A stretch of DNA of 64,000 nt from JBEKTY01 sp049515555 (GTDB taxonomy: Bacteria > Planctomycetota > Planctomycetia > Pirellulales > Thermoguttaceae): NCBI GenBank assembly GCA_049515555.1, contig JBEKTY010000001.1, positions 62,001 through 126,000 of the forward strand. The letters are read 5' to 3'. The position numbers and the translations under genes were made by a program. This document shows, piece after piece, positions 1 through 9,228 of this stretch (position 1 is its first letter; the number at the start of each line of letters is the position of its first letter). The notes beneath the pieces were generated by a model. The model was not told where the DNA came from. It worked only from the letters and a program-made list of their open reading frames with translations, and did not search any database.

Positions 1-3000
1 CATTCGGCGTCCTGCCGGAGGCCGTTTCCGGCGATGGTAACCGTTTGAGCCGAAGCGTTGCGGATATGAAAGCGGACCTGGAACGGTTCATCTGCGGATA
101 CTTCGGCGGCGGCTTGCATGCCGTCCTTCACCGGGCCGAAGGAAAGAGTTTGCGCGGCAGCGGCGCCCTGATGGCCCGGCTGGGCTGCGGGGTAAGCCGC
201 TTTCTCGCTCTCTCGGCGGATTTGCTCCTCGATCGCCCGGTGGATTTGCTCCTCGACCGACGGGAACCTGGTGGATGCCGGCGCCTCAAGCTCTACGCCT
301 GCCTTGGTCTCTCCCTCTTTCAGTGTCACCCGCAGGCTGTTCTTCACTGGCACCCGCAGAAGGTTTTGCCCTGCCGGTACGTCAGTCGCCCAGAAGGGCG
401 CCGCCTGGATGAAATGGTCGCCCGGCCGGATGAAGCGAAGCGCGAAGTTTCCCTCTTTGTCGGTCGTTGTCGTGGGGTCGTAGTAGCGGTTCTCCAGTTT
501 GTCGGCCGCCGAGGCGCGGACCTCGCGATCCGCGAGCGGCTTGCCCGATTCGTCTTTCACGTGGCCGCGCACGGTGGCAGGCCGGGTCAGCTTGATCACC
601 ACATTCTTCAATTCATCGCCGGGCTTGGTCTGGATCGGGTCGAGCACCCCGTTGGCCCATTTGCGCCATTGTTGGTATCCGCCGTCGTGCGCCTCCAGGT
701 TGTACTTGGCATTGCCGCTGGCCGGCAGCGACATGACGAACGTGCCGTCCTTGCCGGTGACCACGCTGAAGCGCGTGTCGCCGGTCAGCGAGTTGCCGGT
801 CCCGGTGTGGGCCGGCGCCGCGGTGGCCCCGGCGACAGGATTGCCGTCCGGGTCCTGGACCACGCCGCTGATGCGCACCTCCCGCTCCAGCTCGATTCTG
901 ACGGGCGGCATATCATCAGTCACGTCGAACTCCAGATAGTCGAAGTTCCGCTGGAGATCTCGGCTCAGGTCCTTCTTCTGATCCTGTTGGACCGCCTGCG
1001 GCGACCACCACCGTGTGTATCCCTTGCACGTTACATCGAAGGCAAAGTGCCCGGGCGTCATTCCGTCGATCGCGATTTTTCCGTCCTGGCCGCTGGTTCC
1101 CTCGATTCCCTTGTGCCGCCAGTTCGACAGGCGGACGTTTGCGATCGGATCGCCGCTCTGGCTGTCGACCGCGATCGCGCGGAATTTCACTCCCGGCGTC
1201 AGGTTGATGTCCAGTCTCTTGGCCTCGCCCTCGCCGATAAGCGTCTGCGGAAGTCGCGCGACGCCGACCTTCGGCACGCGGACGTGGATGACATACTTGT
1301 CCGGCATCACGCAGAGGCGGTAATGCCCGTTCTGATCAGTGCGGGTCTCGGTCCAGACGCTCGTGATCTCGACTTGGGGATTCCGCTTGGGGCCGGAGTC
1401 GGCCCGAATCAGCGCATCGCCCACCGGCTTGCCATCGGGCCCCTTCACGTCTCCCTCGAAGTACGTCTTGTCGGACAACGTCACGTGCAATTCGACGCCC
1501 GTCGGCTGAACGGGGTTGTACCAGGGGCCAAATCCTTTCTTGCTGACGCGGAGCTCCACCGGCTCCGAGCCCAGGTTCTTGAGCACAAAGCGGCCTTCTT
1601 CGTCGGTTGTAGTCTTGTCACCGGGGCACCACGTCCACACCTCGGCCAGCACGCCGGCCAGCGGCTTGCCCGCGGCATCGGCCACCGCTGCGGCCAATTC
1701 TCCCGGCGGTACCTTTGCGGGCGTGGCCGCATCTCCGTGCCCGGCAGGCACTCCGGCCGGTCGCTTCTCGCTCTCCCCGCCGTCGGATTTCGCCCGCAGG
1801 CGAAGCTCGACCGTCACCTGCGGCGCAGCGCCCTCTTCGGGCACTGTGACCTCGGCCCGGCCGACGAAGGCCGGCAAGCGCCGGGACTGATCAGTGCGAT
1901 CCTCGGGCTTTGGTGCGAGGTAGGCCTCCGCAATGACCGAGTACTTGCCGGGCTCCAGCGGTTCGGTTTGGAACTTGCCGTCGGGCCCGCAGCGGAGCCC
2001 ATCGAGGATTCCGATCTGCCACTTGCACAGGTGCCACGAGTACGCGCTGGCCCAGGCTGGGCCTACGGTGACGAGCGCCCCGGGCTTCATGTTGTCGGCG
2101 AACATTCCTTCCTTCAGCCCGACAATTCGTCCGTGGACACGCGTGCCGTGCTGGCGCACGAAGTCGCTGGTTGCGGTCTTGCCCGATTCGATGATTACGG
2201 TGCGGAGGTCGCAACGGAAGCCGCCCCTGGCGCCGGCTGACGCGTCTGGTTTTTGCCGTGAAAGGTCGTAGTAGCCTGGCGGCAGGTTATCGAGCACGAT
2301 CTGGCCGCGGTTGGCCACCATCGGTTCGCGCATGTTGAACACGCCGCGAGAATTCGGTCCGGCCCAAGCGTACAATTGCAGCAGGAGCTTTGCTTGGGCA
2401 TCGCCGCCGGCAACGTCGTAGTGGACGACCAGGCGGCCGGGCTGCGGCAGTTTGATCGTGAAGCCGGAGTCCTTCGCGTCAGCCGCCGGCGTCGGTAGGG
2501 CCCAGAAATCCAAGCGCGGCCCGGAGACGGCGATCGTCTTCGCGCCCTCACCGCCGGCCCCGGGCGGTCTGAAGCGGCCGGCGGAATCGGTCGTCGTTCT
2601 CGCAACGGCGCGGTCTTCGCCCAGTTCGGCCGGTGTCCGCCACGCCTTGCCTCCCGTGATGATCGCGGGGCCCTCGCCCAGGAGGAACACGGAGACGCCC
2701 GCGGCGGGGCTGCCGTCATGGTACAAGATTCGGCCGGTGATTTCGCGGCTGCGCTTCAGCCGCACGACGAGGTCCTTGATCTGTGTCACACCGGCGGCGG
2801 GCTCTTTTTCCAGGATTGGCTGCGGCCAGTAGCCCGCCGCCAGGACCCTCTTCCGCAGCCCGCCTTCGATCCATGCACGGAATCGCCCTTCGGGGTTTGG
2901 TGAAGTGGTTCGGCTTTCGCTAAAGCCCCAAGCGATCTTCGCAGGGTCCTGGCCGTCGACGTGCCCTTCCTCCACGACGAACTCCTCGACCGGGCGGCCC

Positions 3001-6000
3001 GTCGCGTCGTCCACAACCCGGCCGGAAACAGCGACCATCCTCTCGTTCCGCGGCGTTTCCGGGGCTTGCTTGACGGCTGCGGACTTCGTCGTCCCCTCAG
3101 CGGCTCGTTCCGCTGCCTCTTTGGCGGGCAGGCTGCCGCTCTTCGCGTCAGCGGGCTTCGCCGGTGGTTTCTCCTCTCGCGGCCGAAGCTCAACGGTCAC
3201 TTGCAACGGGGGCCCGTCTTCGGGCACCGTGACCTCGGCCCGGCCGACGAAGGCCGGCAAGCGTTCGCCCGTCGAGATGCTCTCCTCGTGCGTCATCGCG
3301 AGGTAGGCTTCCGCGGTCACCGCGTACCTGCCGGGCGACAGCCGTTCGGTTTGGAACTTCCCGTCGAGCCCGCAGGGCAGCACGTCGAAGACCGTAAGCT
3401 TCCAGAGGCCATCGCCCCACCAGGCGCCCTTGACCTCGACCGGGCGCACGTGGACGAGCGCCCCGGGCTTGATGTTGTCGGCGAACATCCCCTGCTTCAG
3501 GCCGGCAATTTGTCCTTGGACGGGCGTGCCGTGCCGGCGCACGAAATCGCTAGTGGCGGTCTTGCCTGATTCGATGGTTACGGTGCGGCGGTCGCAGAAT
3601 CTACCGCCCCAACTGCCGGATTTGTACCGCCCCAAGTCGCATTGGACGGGCGGCAGGTTGTCGAGCACGATCTGGCCGCCGTTGGCCACCATTGGAAGGC
3701 GCACGGAGCGCACACCGAGAAAACCCGGCGCGTACCCGGCGCGCAGTTGCAGCACGAGCTTCGCCTGGGCAGGGCCGCCCGCAATGTCGTAGTGGACGAT
3801 CAGTCGGCCGGGTTGCGGCAGCTTGATCGTGAAGTCGGAGTCGTTCACGCCGGCCTCCGGCGCCGGCACCGCCCAAGCATCCAAACGCGGCGCGGAGACG
3901 GCAATCGTCTTCGCACCGTCACTGCCGCCCCCGGTCAGTTTGAAGCGGCCGGCGGAATCGGTCGTCGTTCTCGCAACAAGGCGGTCTTCGTCCGGTTCGG
4001 TCTCTGAACCCGTCCATGCCTTGCCTGCAGTGATCCAGGCGTGGCGCTCGTCGAAGCCGAGGAACACAGTGACGCCCGCGGCGGGGGTGCCGTCGTGGTA
4101 CAAGACCCGGCCGGCGATCTCGCGGCCGCGCTTGAGCCGCACGACGTGGTCCTTGATTACTGTCAAGCCCGCGGCGGGGGCCTTGTCCAGGATTGACTGC
4201 GGCAAGTAGCCGGCGGCGACGATCCTCGCCCGGCGGCCGTCACCCCATCGGATCTGTTCATCGAACAATCCTTTGGGGTTCGGCCAGGGGGTTCCCCTTT
4301 CGCCATAGCCCCACTTGATCTTGGCGGGGTCCTGGTTGTCGACGCGCCCCTCCTGCACCACAAAGGGATCGACCGGGCGGCCCGTTTCGTTGTCCACCAC
4401 CCGGCCGGAAACAGCGACGATCGTCTCGCTCCGCGGCGTTTCCGGAGCTTTCTGGACGGCCGCCGAGCGGACATCCTTGGCTCTGGCGTCGCCCGAGGCC
4501 TCCTTGGTGGGCTGGCTGCCGCCGTTCCCGGCATCGAATTCTCGGGCCACACGCAAGCCCATGTAGTTGAGCCCGTTCCGGGGCGCGAAGACGCGGCGGG
4601 ACGCCGAGCGGCAGACCCAGGCGCTGGAGTCAAAACCGCCACCGCGACCCACGCGAAACGAGCCCTCCGAGGGCCCCGTCGGATCGTCCGTCGGTGAATG
4701 GGCGTAATACCGGCTATCGTACCGGTCCGCGCACCACTCCCATACGTTCCCGTGCATGTCGTAAAGGCCCCAGGCGTTCGGCTTCTTCTCGCCTACCGGA
4801 TGTATCCTCCCGTTCTCGTTCTTCTTTTCGTCCCAGTACCACGCATATTCGCCCAGCCCCGACTCCTCGTCCCCGAAACAGTACTTCGTCGTGCTCCCCG
4901 CCCGGCAGGCATATTCCCACTGGGCTTCTGTCGGCAACTTGAACTTTCCTTCCCCAGGGCGCGACTTCGCGTTCAGCTTTTCCAGAAACTTCTGGCAGTC
5001 GTCCCAAATGACCGTTTCAACCGGGTACCTCGGACCCTTGGTGTAACTCGGGTTGTTGTGCATGACGGCTTCCCACTGCTCCTGCGTCACCTCGTACTTG
5101 CCCAGGTATAACGGCCTGGTGATCCGCACCCGGTGCAGCGGCCTCTCGTCAACCACGGAGGCGTCCTTGTCCGAATCGGGCCAGCCCATCAGGAACTCGC
5201 CCGCGGGAATCAGCACCATCTCCATCTTCACCCCGCCGCCAAGGTCCACCGTGAGTTCCTTCGGCGTCCCTTGCGTCTCGCTCCGCGGCGTTTCCGGGGC
5301 TTGGTTGACGGCTGCGGGGTTGCCGGTGTCGCCGGGCGCCGGTTCTTGCTGCGGAGAAGCTGCTGTTTCTGTGGCCGTTTCGCTATCCGCCGCCTTGCCC
5401 GCTTTGTCGCCCGCCGAAGCCATGGCACTGGCCATCGCGGCGATCAACACGAGCGCGGCCAGACCGCCGCCCAACCATGCCGGCGAGGCGATTTTGTCCC
5501 GCGCGGGCAGCCCCAGCACGCGGCGGATCCGCGCGGAAAGCGATCCCCCATTCGCGCCCAACGCCAGGCCCTGCGACGCAAGACACGCCGGCTGCCGGCA
5601 TAATTCAGCCAGGGAGGCGAGCGCGCGGGCATACAATAACCGGTCGCCCGCCGCGGCGGCAGCTTCTTCGTCGCAGCAGCTCTCGCGCTCGACGCGAATC
5701 TGGCGCGATACCCACCACACGGCCGGATGATAGAAGAGCAGCGTCTCGATGGCCGTCTGCACCAGGTTCAGCAGGTAGTCGCAACGGCGGAGATGCGCCA
5801 GCTCGTGGGCCAGGATCAGTTCGAGTTGCTGTGGCGGCAACTCGGCCAGCACACTCGCCGGCATGAGGATCACCGGCCGCAGCCAGCCGATCAGCGTGGG
5901 CACGGCGACTCGCGCGGAAACCAGCAGCTTCACCGGGCCCCGCATGGCAAACCGTCGGAGCAAGTCTGCCAACATTTGTTGGAGCGTGTCGGGCGCCTCC

Positions 6001-6566
6001 CGCGTGCCCACGCGGCGAAGCCGCCCCAGTTGCCACCAGCCACCCAGATGCCAGAGGGCCAACACCAGCGTGCCTGTCAGCCAGCCGCCGACCAACCACG
6101 GCAGGGCCGGCCGCAGAGCGAGCGACGCTCGGGTCGCCAGTTCGCCGTTAACAGCAGGCCGACTCTCCACTGCGGGGCGGGCAGCTATCTTCGTTGTCGG
6201 CGGCAAGACGGCCTGTGGTTGCTCGTGTTGCGGCCGGTTCTGCAAAAAATCAATCCGCGCCGGCTCCGTCAACTTCATCACGGCGTCTGCCGGCGGCTCC
6301 GCCGTGGCCGTTGCTTCCTCGATGGCTTTTGGGGTCGGCGTGGGGAATGCCGTCGTGAGCCCGGCGCTGAGCGGCACCGCGCAGGCCATCGCCACCAGCG
6401 CCACCCAGCCGGCCAGGTAGCGGGCGTTGGGCGAACGGTTGCGCAGTACCCACAATGCGACGGCCAACAGTGCGGCGATGACGGCCCCCTCCCAAAGAAA
6501 ATGCAGCAATCCCCAACCCAGACGTTCCGCGAGCGGACTGAGCAGAAACTCTCTAATCGCGTTCAT
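1..6566 (-). CDS. M56 (BlaR1-like) membrane peptidase fused to FGE/lectin-like domain and carboxypeptidase-regulatory repeats; 3' end off window
   Basis: The frame is open from an ATG at 6566 to the left edge, giving more than 2,188 residues. The N-terminus has membrane helices and an M56 zinc motif HELAH near residue 253, followed by a later glutamate-rich segment (VERESCCDEE) and a further helix near 395-420. A formylglycine-generating-enzyme/C-type-lectin-like domain spans about residues 437-672 (IPAGEFLMG, YEVTQEQWE, LPTEAQWEYA, HGNVWEW). Its last motif reads GLRVARE, without the cysteine that usually follows GFR in catalytic FGE, so a binding role is likelier than sulfatase maturation. 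The rest is a series of carboxypeptidase-regulatory-like beta domains, including a tandem block duplication. It overlaps blaI by 14 bp. By analogy with BlaR1 it probably senses an envelope signal and inactivates the BlaI repressor. The start is supported by GGAGAG upstream. Confidence 0.85.
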   Translation of the reverse strand, partial: MNAIREFLLSPLAERLGWGLLHFLWEGAVIAALLAVALWVLRNRSPNARYLAGWVALVAMACAVPLSAGLTTAFPTPTPKAIEEATATAEPPADAVMKLTEPARIDFLQNRPQHEQPQAVLPPTTKIAARPAVESRPAVNGELATRASLALRPALPWLVGGWLTGTLVLALWHLGGWWQLGRLRRVGTREAPDTLQQMLADLLRRFAMRGPVKLLVSARVAVPTLIGWLRPVILMPASVLAELPPQQLELILAHELAHLRRCDYLLNLVQTAIETLLFYHPAVWWVSRQIRVERESCCDEEAAAAAGDRLLYARALASLAELCRQPACLASQGLALGANGGSLSARIRRVLGLPARDKIASPAWLGGGLAALVLIAAMASAMASAGDKAGKAADSETATETAASPQQEPAPGDTGNPAAVNQAPETPRSETQGTPKELTVDLGGGVKMEMVLIPAGEFLMGWPDSDKDASVVDERPLHRVRITRPLYLGKYEVTQEQWEAVMHNNPSYTKGPRYPVETVIWDDCQKFLEKLNAKSRPGEGKFKLPTEAQWEYACRAGSTTKYCFGDEESGLGEYAWYWDEKKNENGRIHPVGEKKPNAWGLYDMHGNVWEWCADRYDSRYYAHSPTDDPTGPSEGSFRVGRGGGFDSSAWVCRSASRRVFAPRNGLNYMGLRVAREFDAGNGGSQPTKEASGDARAKDVRSAAVQKAPETPRSETIVAVSGRVVDNETGRPVDPFVVQEGRVDNQDPAKIKWGYGERGTPWPNPKGLFDEQIRWGDGRRARIVAAGYLPQSILDKAPAAGLTVIKDHVVRLKRGREIAGRVLYHDGTPAAGVTVFLGFDERHAWITAGKAWTGSETEPDEDRLVARTTTDSAGRFKLTGGGSDGAKTIAVSAPRLDAWAVPAPEAGVNDSDFTIKLPQPGRLIVHYDIAGGPAQAKLVLQLRAGYAPGFLGVRSVRLPMVANGGQIVLDNLPPVQCDLGRYKSGSWGGRFCDRRTVTIESGKTATSDFVRRHGTPVQGQIAGLKQGMFADNIKPGALVHVRPVEVKGAWWGDGLWKLTVFDVLPCGLDGKFQTERLSPGRYAVTAEAYLAMTHEESISTGERLPAFVGRAEVTVPEDGPPLQVTVELRPREEKPPAKPADAKSGSLPAKEAAERAAEGTTKSAAVKQAPETPRNERMVAVSGRVVDDATGRPVEEFVVEEGHVDGQDPAKIAWGFSESRTTSPNPEGRFRAWIEGGLRKRVLAAGYWPQPILEKEPAAGVTQIKDLVVRLKRSREITGRILYHDGSPAAGVSVFLLGEGPAIITGGKAWRTPAELGEDRAVARTTTDSAGRFRPPGAGGEGAKTIAVSGPRLDFWALPTPAADAKDSGFTIKLPQPGRLVVHYDVAGGDAQAKLLLQLYAWAGPNSRGVFNMREPMVANRGQIVLDNLPPGYYDLSRQKPDASAGARGGFRCDLRTVIIESGKTATSDFVRQHGTRVHGRIVGLKEGMFADNMKPGALVTVGPAWASAYSWHLCKWQIGILDGLRCGPDGKFQTEPLEPGKYSVIAEAYLAPKPEDRTDQSRRLPAFVGRAEVTVPEEGAAPQVTVELRLRAKSDGGESEKRPAGVPAGHGDAATPAKVPPGELAAAVADAAGKPLAGVLAEVWTWCPGDKTTTDEEGRFVLKNLGSEPVELRVSKKGFGPWYNPVQPTGVELHVTLSDKTYFEGDVKGPDGKPVGDALIRADSGPKRNPQVEITSVWTETRTDQNGHYRLCVMPDKYVIHVRVPKVGVARLPQTLIGEGEAKRLDINLTPGVKFRAIAVDSQSGDPIANVRLSNWRHKGIEGTSGQDGKIAIDGMTPGHFAFDVTCKGYTRWWSPQAVQQDQKKDLSRDLQRNFDYLEFDVTDDMPPVRIELEREVRISGVVQDPDGNPVAGATAAPAHTGTGNSLTGDTRFSVVTGKDGTFVMSLPASGNAKYNLEAHDGGYQQWRKWANGVLDPIQTKPGDELKNVVIKLTRPATVRGHVKDESGKPLADREVRASAADKLENRYYDPTTTTDKEGNFALRFIRPGDHFIQAAPFWATDVPAGQNLLRVPVKNSLRVTLKEGETKAGVELEAPASTRFPSVEEQIHRAIEEQIRRESEKAAYPAAQPGHQGAAAAQTLSFGPVKDGMQAAAEVSADEPFQVRFHIRNASAQTVTIAGNGLRQDAE

Positions 6567-6954
6567 GGGCTCTCCTTTCGAGGTCGTCCAGCAGGGCGCG
6601 GATTTCGGACAACTCCTCGCGAGAGACGTTCTTGCTGCTGAGGGCCTGCATCACCAACTGCTGGGCAGAGCCCCTGAAAACGCGCTCCATCAAGTCGGCC
6701 ACAAGCTGCCGCTGGGTCTTGTCGGCGGGAACCCGCGGCCGATAGACGTGGGTCCGCTGGCTTTCATCGCGGGCCAGCAGCCCCTTGGCGGCCATAATCT
6801 GCATCAGTTTCAGCACGGTGGTGTAGCCCGTGCGCTTCCGCCGATCGAGCACCTCCTGGATTTGACGCACGGTACTGGGGCCTCGTTCCCACAGGACCTG
6901 CAGGATTTCCAACTCACCATCGGTGGGGCGGGGCAGCGACTGTTTTCGTGACAT
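6553..6954 (-). CDS. blaI: BlaI/MecI-family transcriptional repressor
   Basis: This 133-residue protein begins MSRKQSLPRPTDGELEIL and has the BlaI/MecI winged helix (LEILQVLWERGPSTVRQI, then TGYTTVLKLMQIMAAKGLL). The C-terminal half is the dimerisation region (LVADLMERVFRGSAQQLVMQAL). The chosen start has AGGAGG five bases upstream. A longer reading from 7119 would run through the promoter and operators and is rejected. The stop codon lies inside the start region of the M56 gene, so the two are translationally coupled. Family members repress their own operon until the partner peptidase is activated, and the operators upstream fit autoregulation. Confidence 0.93.
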   Translation of the reverse strand: MSRKQSLPRPTDGELEILQVLWERGPSTVRQIQEVLDRRKRTGYTTVLKLMQIMAAKGLLARDESQRTHVYRPRVPADKTQRQLVADLMERVFRGSAQQLVMQALSSKNVSREELSEIRALLDDLERRAHERD

Positions 6955-6982
6955 GGCGTCCTCCTGGGTTAAGACAGCCATC

Positions 6983-7010
6983 ATTATACGAAGGTCTTCG
7001 TTGTTGTCAA
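6983..7010 (-). promoter_or_regulatory. Near-consensus promoter of the blaI-M56 operon
   Basis: Read on the minus strand, a perfect TTGACA (7005-7010) is followed after 16 bp by a perfect TATAAT (6983-6988), about 28 bp before the blaI start codon. This would be a strong housekeeping-sigma promoter, as expected for an operon controlled by repression. The short leader holds the AGGAGG ribosome-binding site. Confidence 0.8.
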
Positions 7011-7023
7011 CGAAGGATTTCGT
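6988..7023. promoter_or_regulatory. Paired operator dyads for BlaI
   Basis: Two 14-bp inverted repeats of the form ACGAA-N4-TTCGT lie at 6988-7001 and 7010-7023. Their centres are 22 bp apart, about two helical turns, so two repressor dimers could bind the same DNA face. The first dyad fills most of the -10/-35 spacer and the second abuts the -35 box, so occupancy should block RNA polymerase. Known BlaI/MecI operators are also paired dyads, though their sequence differs. The assignment to this BlaI is inferred from position. Confidence 0.75.
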
Positions 7024-7115
7024 AAGTTCTTGGGAGTGCCCCTGCCGGCAAATCCTTTCTCGTTGCCTGTCAAGGACTTGCGGAGGCATGGCGGCCGGCC
7101 CGCCGACACCCATAT

Positions 7116-9077
7116 TCACTCTTCGCGCTGCAGACCCAGCCCAAGGTGTTCGCGAAATTCGCGAATCGCCTTGTCGAATTGGTCCAGTCGGTTCGCCTTG
7201 CCGGCATCCCCGTACAGGATTCCAATGAGCTTGTAGACCGTCCCGTCCGCCGGCTTCTCCCGGGGCCTGATGAAAAGAATCGCCTCGCGGCCCGGCGGCA
7301 ATTCGTCTTTCAGGAGGCGGGCGTACTCGACTCGGATATCCTCCTCCTTGACCGCGGTCCCAGGCTGCTGGGCCGCGCGGTAACGAACGATGGTCTCCGC
7401 GCGTAGTCGCCAGGTGGCCATGTCAACGGATATCGTCGCAAGCTTCTCCGGCTGTAATGCTCCGGCCGGATGGTTTCCGGCGGACGCACTGCCGGGCCCT
7501 TGTCCGGGTGGCGGGGCGACGCATAACACTCCGCTCACCTGCCACTGGGCAGACGTTTCGCCGATCTTCACGAGCCGAGCCCGCACCACTCTTTCGGACC
7601 TCACGGTATACGGTCCCAGTTCATACGCTTCCAGTTTGCCGGTTAGAGTATCGGGCCTCAGGTACGCGCCGGTCTTGATTTCCTCCACAATCTCCTTCTC
7701 CTGTTTGTCCAACGGATGCTCCGGAAAGCCCCATGACATTCCTCCAGGCAACCAGACCACGGGATTTGTGCCCTCCATCGGGCGCCTCAGAAATAGGATA
7801 ACCTCGCGACCAACCACGAAGCGGTTCTCCTGCACTACTGCGGCGCGGACTTCCGCGGCGCTCGGTTCGAGAACCTCTTTCTTAGACTCTCGCGCCCCTT
7901 GACGAAGCAAGTTACGAACCGATTCTTCGGTATCCGTGGCCGCGACACGCACGACCTTGCCGCTAACGCGCCCATAGATCACCCGGATTACCTCACAAGC
8001 CAATACGTTGTTCTCCAGCGAGAGCATCTTGGCACGCACGATGGCCGAAACTGCGAAGCGCATCGCAGGTGGTGGGACCCTTGCCGAAACCGACTCGCTG
8101 GTTCCTACCCTTGGAGTCGTATCGATTTGACTCGGGCGTGGAGCGGCCGCCACGAACGGGGGCGTTCTGGCCTTTGCTGTGCCGCCTGGCAGCGTCTCGC
8201 CCACCTTCCACTGGGCCTTGTTGGCTCGCACTCGCAACTGGATGCCTTCGACCGCCGCGCCGCAGGGCAAGTCGGCAGCCGTCACGTGCTCCGCCGGTGG
8301 TTTCGGAATCTTAATACGCTCGTCGTGAGTGACGGTTTCCGGTGGGAACTGGAGCTTGTCGAGATCGATCACCAGCCCGTCCGCGACCAGGCCGAGATCG
8401 ATGCGCGCGCGATGCACGCAACCGTCCACGGCGAGAGGGTGTGGCACTCTGCAGTCCTTCAATTCCTTCATATCTGCCGCGAAGTCGGCGGCAGTCCATC
8501 GCAACTTGCCGTCCGCTGCCCTTGTGGCTCGAACCCACTCGGGGAGAACGCCGTTCGTGCCGACGATATCGGCCGGCCACGGCGGGCCACATTTGAGCAT
8601 TCTCCCTTCCTTGATCAGCTTCTCCTTCGGTTCACCCAAGGGGGGTAACGCAGTAGGCCAAAGACAGTATTCCTCTGGCGCGTAGATCCGCACGACAGGC
8701 ACGCCTTTGGCGAACCAAACTCCCATGCGGCCGGGGAGCGGGCTGTCGGTGAGATAGAGCGTCAACGGCGCACCGGGCGTCTTGAGTTTCAGCAGCGCCG
8801 GCCACACGCGTTCGAAATCCGCACGCTTCGTGAACCGGATTTCATGCACCGCCTCCTGGATCTGCGTCAACGAGTAGAAGGTTCGGGCCTGGGCGCGGAG
8901 CGGTTCCAACTCCTTCGGCCACGTCCCGGGCCATTGGCCTTTGTCACTGGAGGTAGACGACCCTGGGCCGTAGTCAGTACCCCTGAACAGCCCGTGTTCG
9001 CCGCAGGCTCGGTGCGCTGGCGACACGCCGAGGAACAGCGCGGCGGCGAGAATGGTGAGAATACGGTACGTTTTCAT
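7116..9077 (-). CDS. Exported protein of a four-member local paralog family (no sigma partner)
   Basis: This 653-residue protein starts with a signal peptide (MKTYRILTILAAALFLG). The N-terminal half is unlike its relatives. From about residue 340 it carries the shared family module (SAIVRAKMLSLENN, VIYGRVSGKVVRV, VVGREVILFLRR, EIVEEIKTGAYLRP). The family C-terminal module follows (VVRARLVKIGETSAQWQVSG, WRLRAETIVRYR, LLKDELPPGREAILFIRP). The same modules occur in the genes at 11176, 22663 and 29362, which are membrane-anchored and follow ECF sigma genes. This copy is secreted and has no sigma gene upstream. AGAGG lies about ten bases before the ATG. The function is unknown. The first module suggests a small beta-barrel fold, but that is only an impression. 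Confidence 0.8.
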   Translation of the reverse strand: MKTYRILTILAAALFLGVSPAHRACGEHGLFRGTDYGPGSSTSSDKGQWPGTWPKELEPLRAQARTFYSLTQIQEAVHEIRFTKRADFERVWPALLKLKTPGAPLTLYLTDSPLPGRMGVWFAKGVPVVRIYAPEEYCLWPTALPPLGEPKEKLIKEGRMLKCGPPWPADIVGTNGVLPEWVRATRAADGKLRWTAADFAADMKELKDCRVPHPLAVDGCVHRARIDLGLVADGLVIDLDKLQFPPETVTHDERIKIPKPPAEHVTAADLPCGAAVEGIQLRVRANKAQWKVGETLPGGTAKARTPPFVAAAPRPSQIDTTPRVGTSESVSARVPPPAMRFAVSAIVRAKMLSLENNVLACEVIRVIYGRVSGKVVRVAATDTEESVRNLLRQGARESKKEVLEPSAAEVRAAVVQENRFVVGREVILFLRRPMEGTNPVVWLPGGMSWGFPEHPLDKQEKEIVEEIKTGAYLRPDTLTGKLEAYELGPYTVRSERVVRARLVKIGETSAQWQVSGVLCVAPPPGQGPGSASAGNHPAGALQPEKLATISVDMATWRLRAETIVRYRAAQQPGTAVKEEDIRVEYARLLKDELPPGREAILFIRPREKPADGTVYKLIGILYGDAGKANRLDQFDKAIREFREHLGLGLQREE

Positions 9078-9116
9078 GGCTTGGCGATCCTCTTGTCTAA
9101 TACGTTTGTAAGGGTC

Positions 9117-9222
9117 ACGAATCTGGAATTCCGGTGTGATAGTCGCCCGGTGTCATAGTCGTCAATCGCGCGGGACGCCGTCTTCCGGGTTCTGGTTCAT
9201 CCTGCGGATTCTCATTCCCCAT
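9117..9222 (-). pseudogene. Two 3'-end remnants of the local paralog family
   Basis: The gap between 7116-9077 and the next gene is not blank. On the minus strand about 9166-9222 reads MRIRRMNQNPEDGVPRD-stop, nearly the last 17 residues of the gene at 11176 (MKIRRMNQDVEDGIPRH-stop). Just downstream, about 9117-9150 reads GDYHTGIPDS-stop, matching the end of the gene at 22663 (GDYNTGIDDL-stop). These look like the tails of two lost family members. Confidence 0.6.
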
Positions 9223-9228
9223 GTTCCC

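Noticed and set aside
45..2240. Long plus-strand open frame (731 codons)
   Set aside because: It lies antisense to the M56 gene, whose frame gives recognisable repeated domains; the plus-strand product is arginine-rich and matches nothing. GC-rich DNA produces such shadows.
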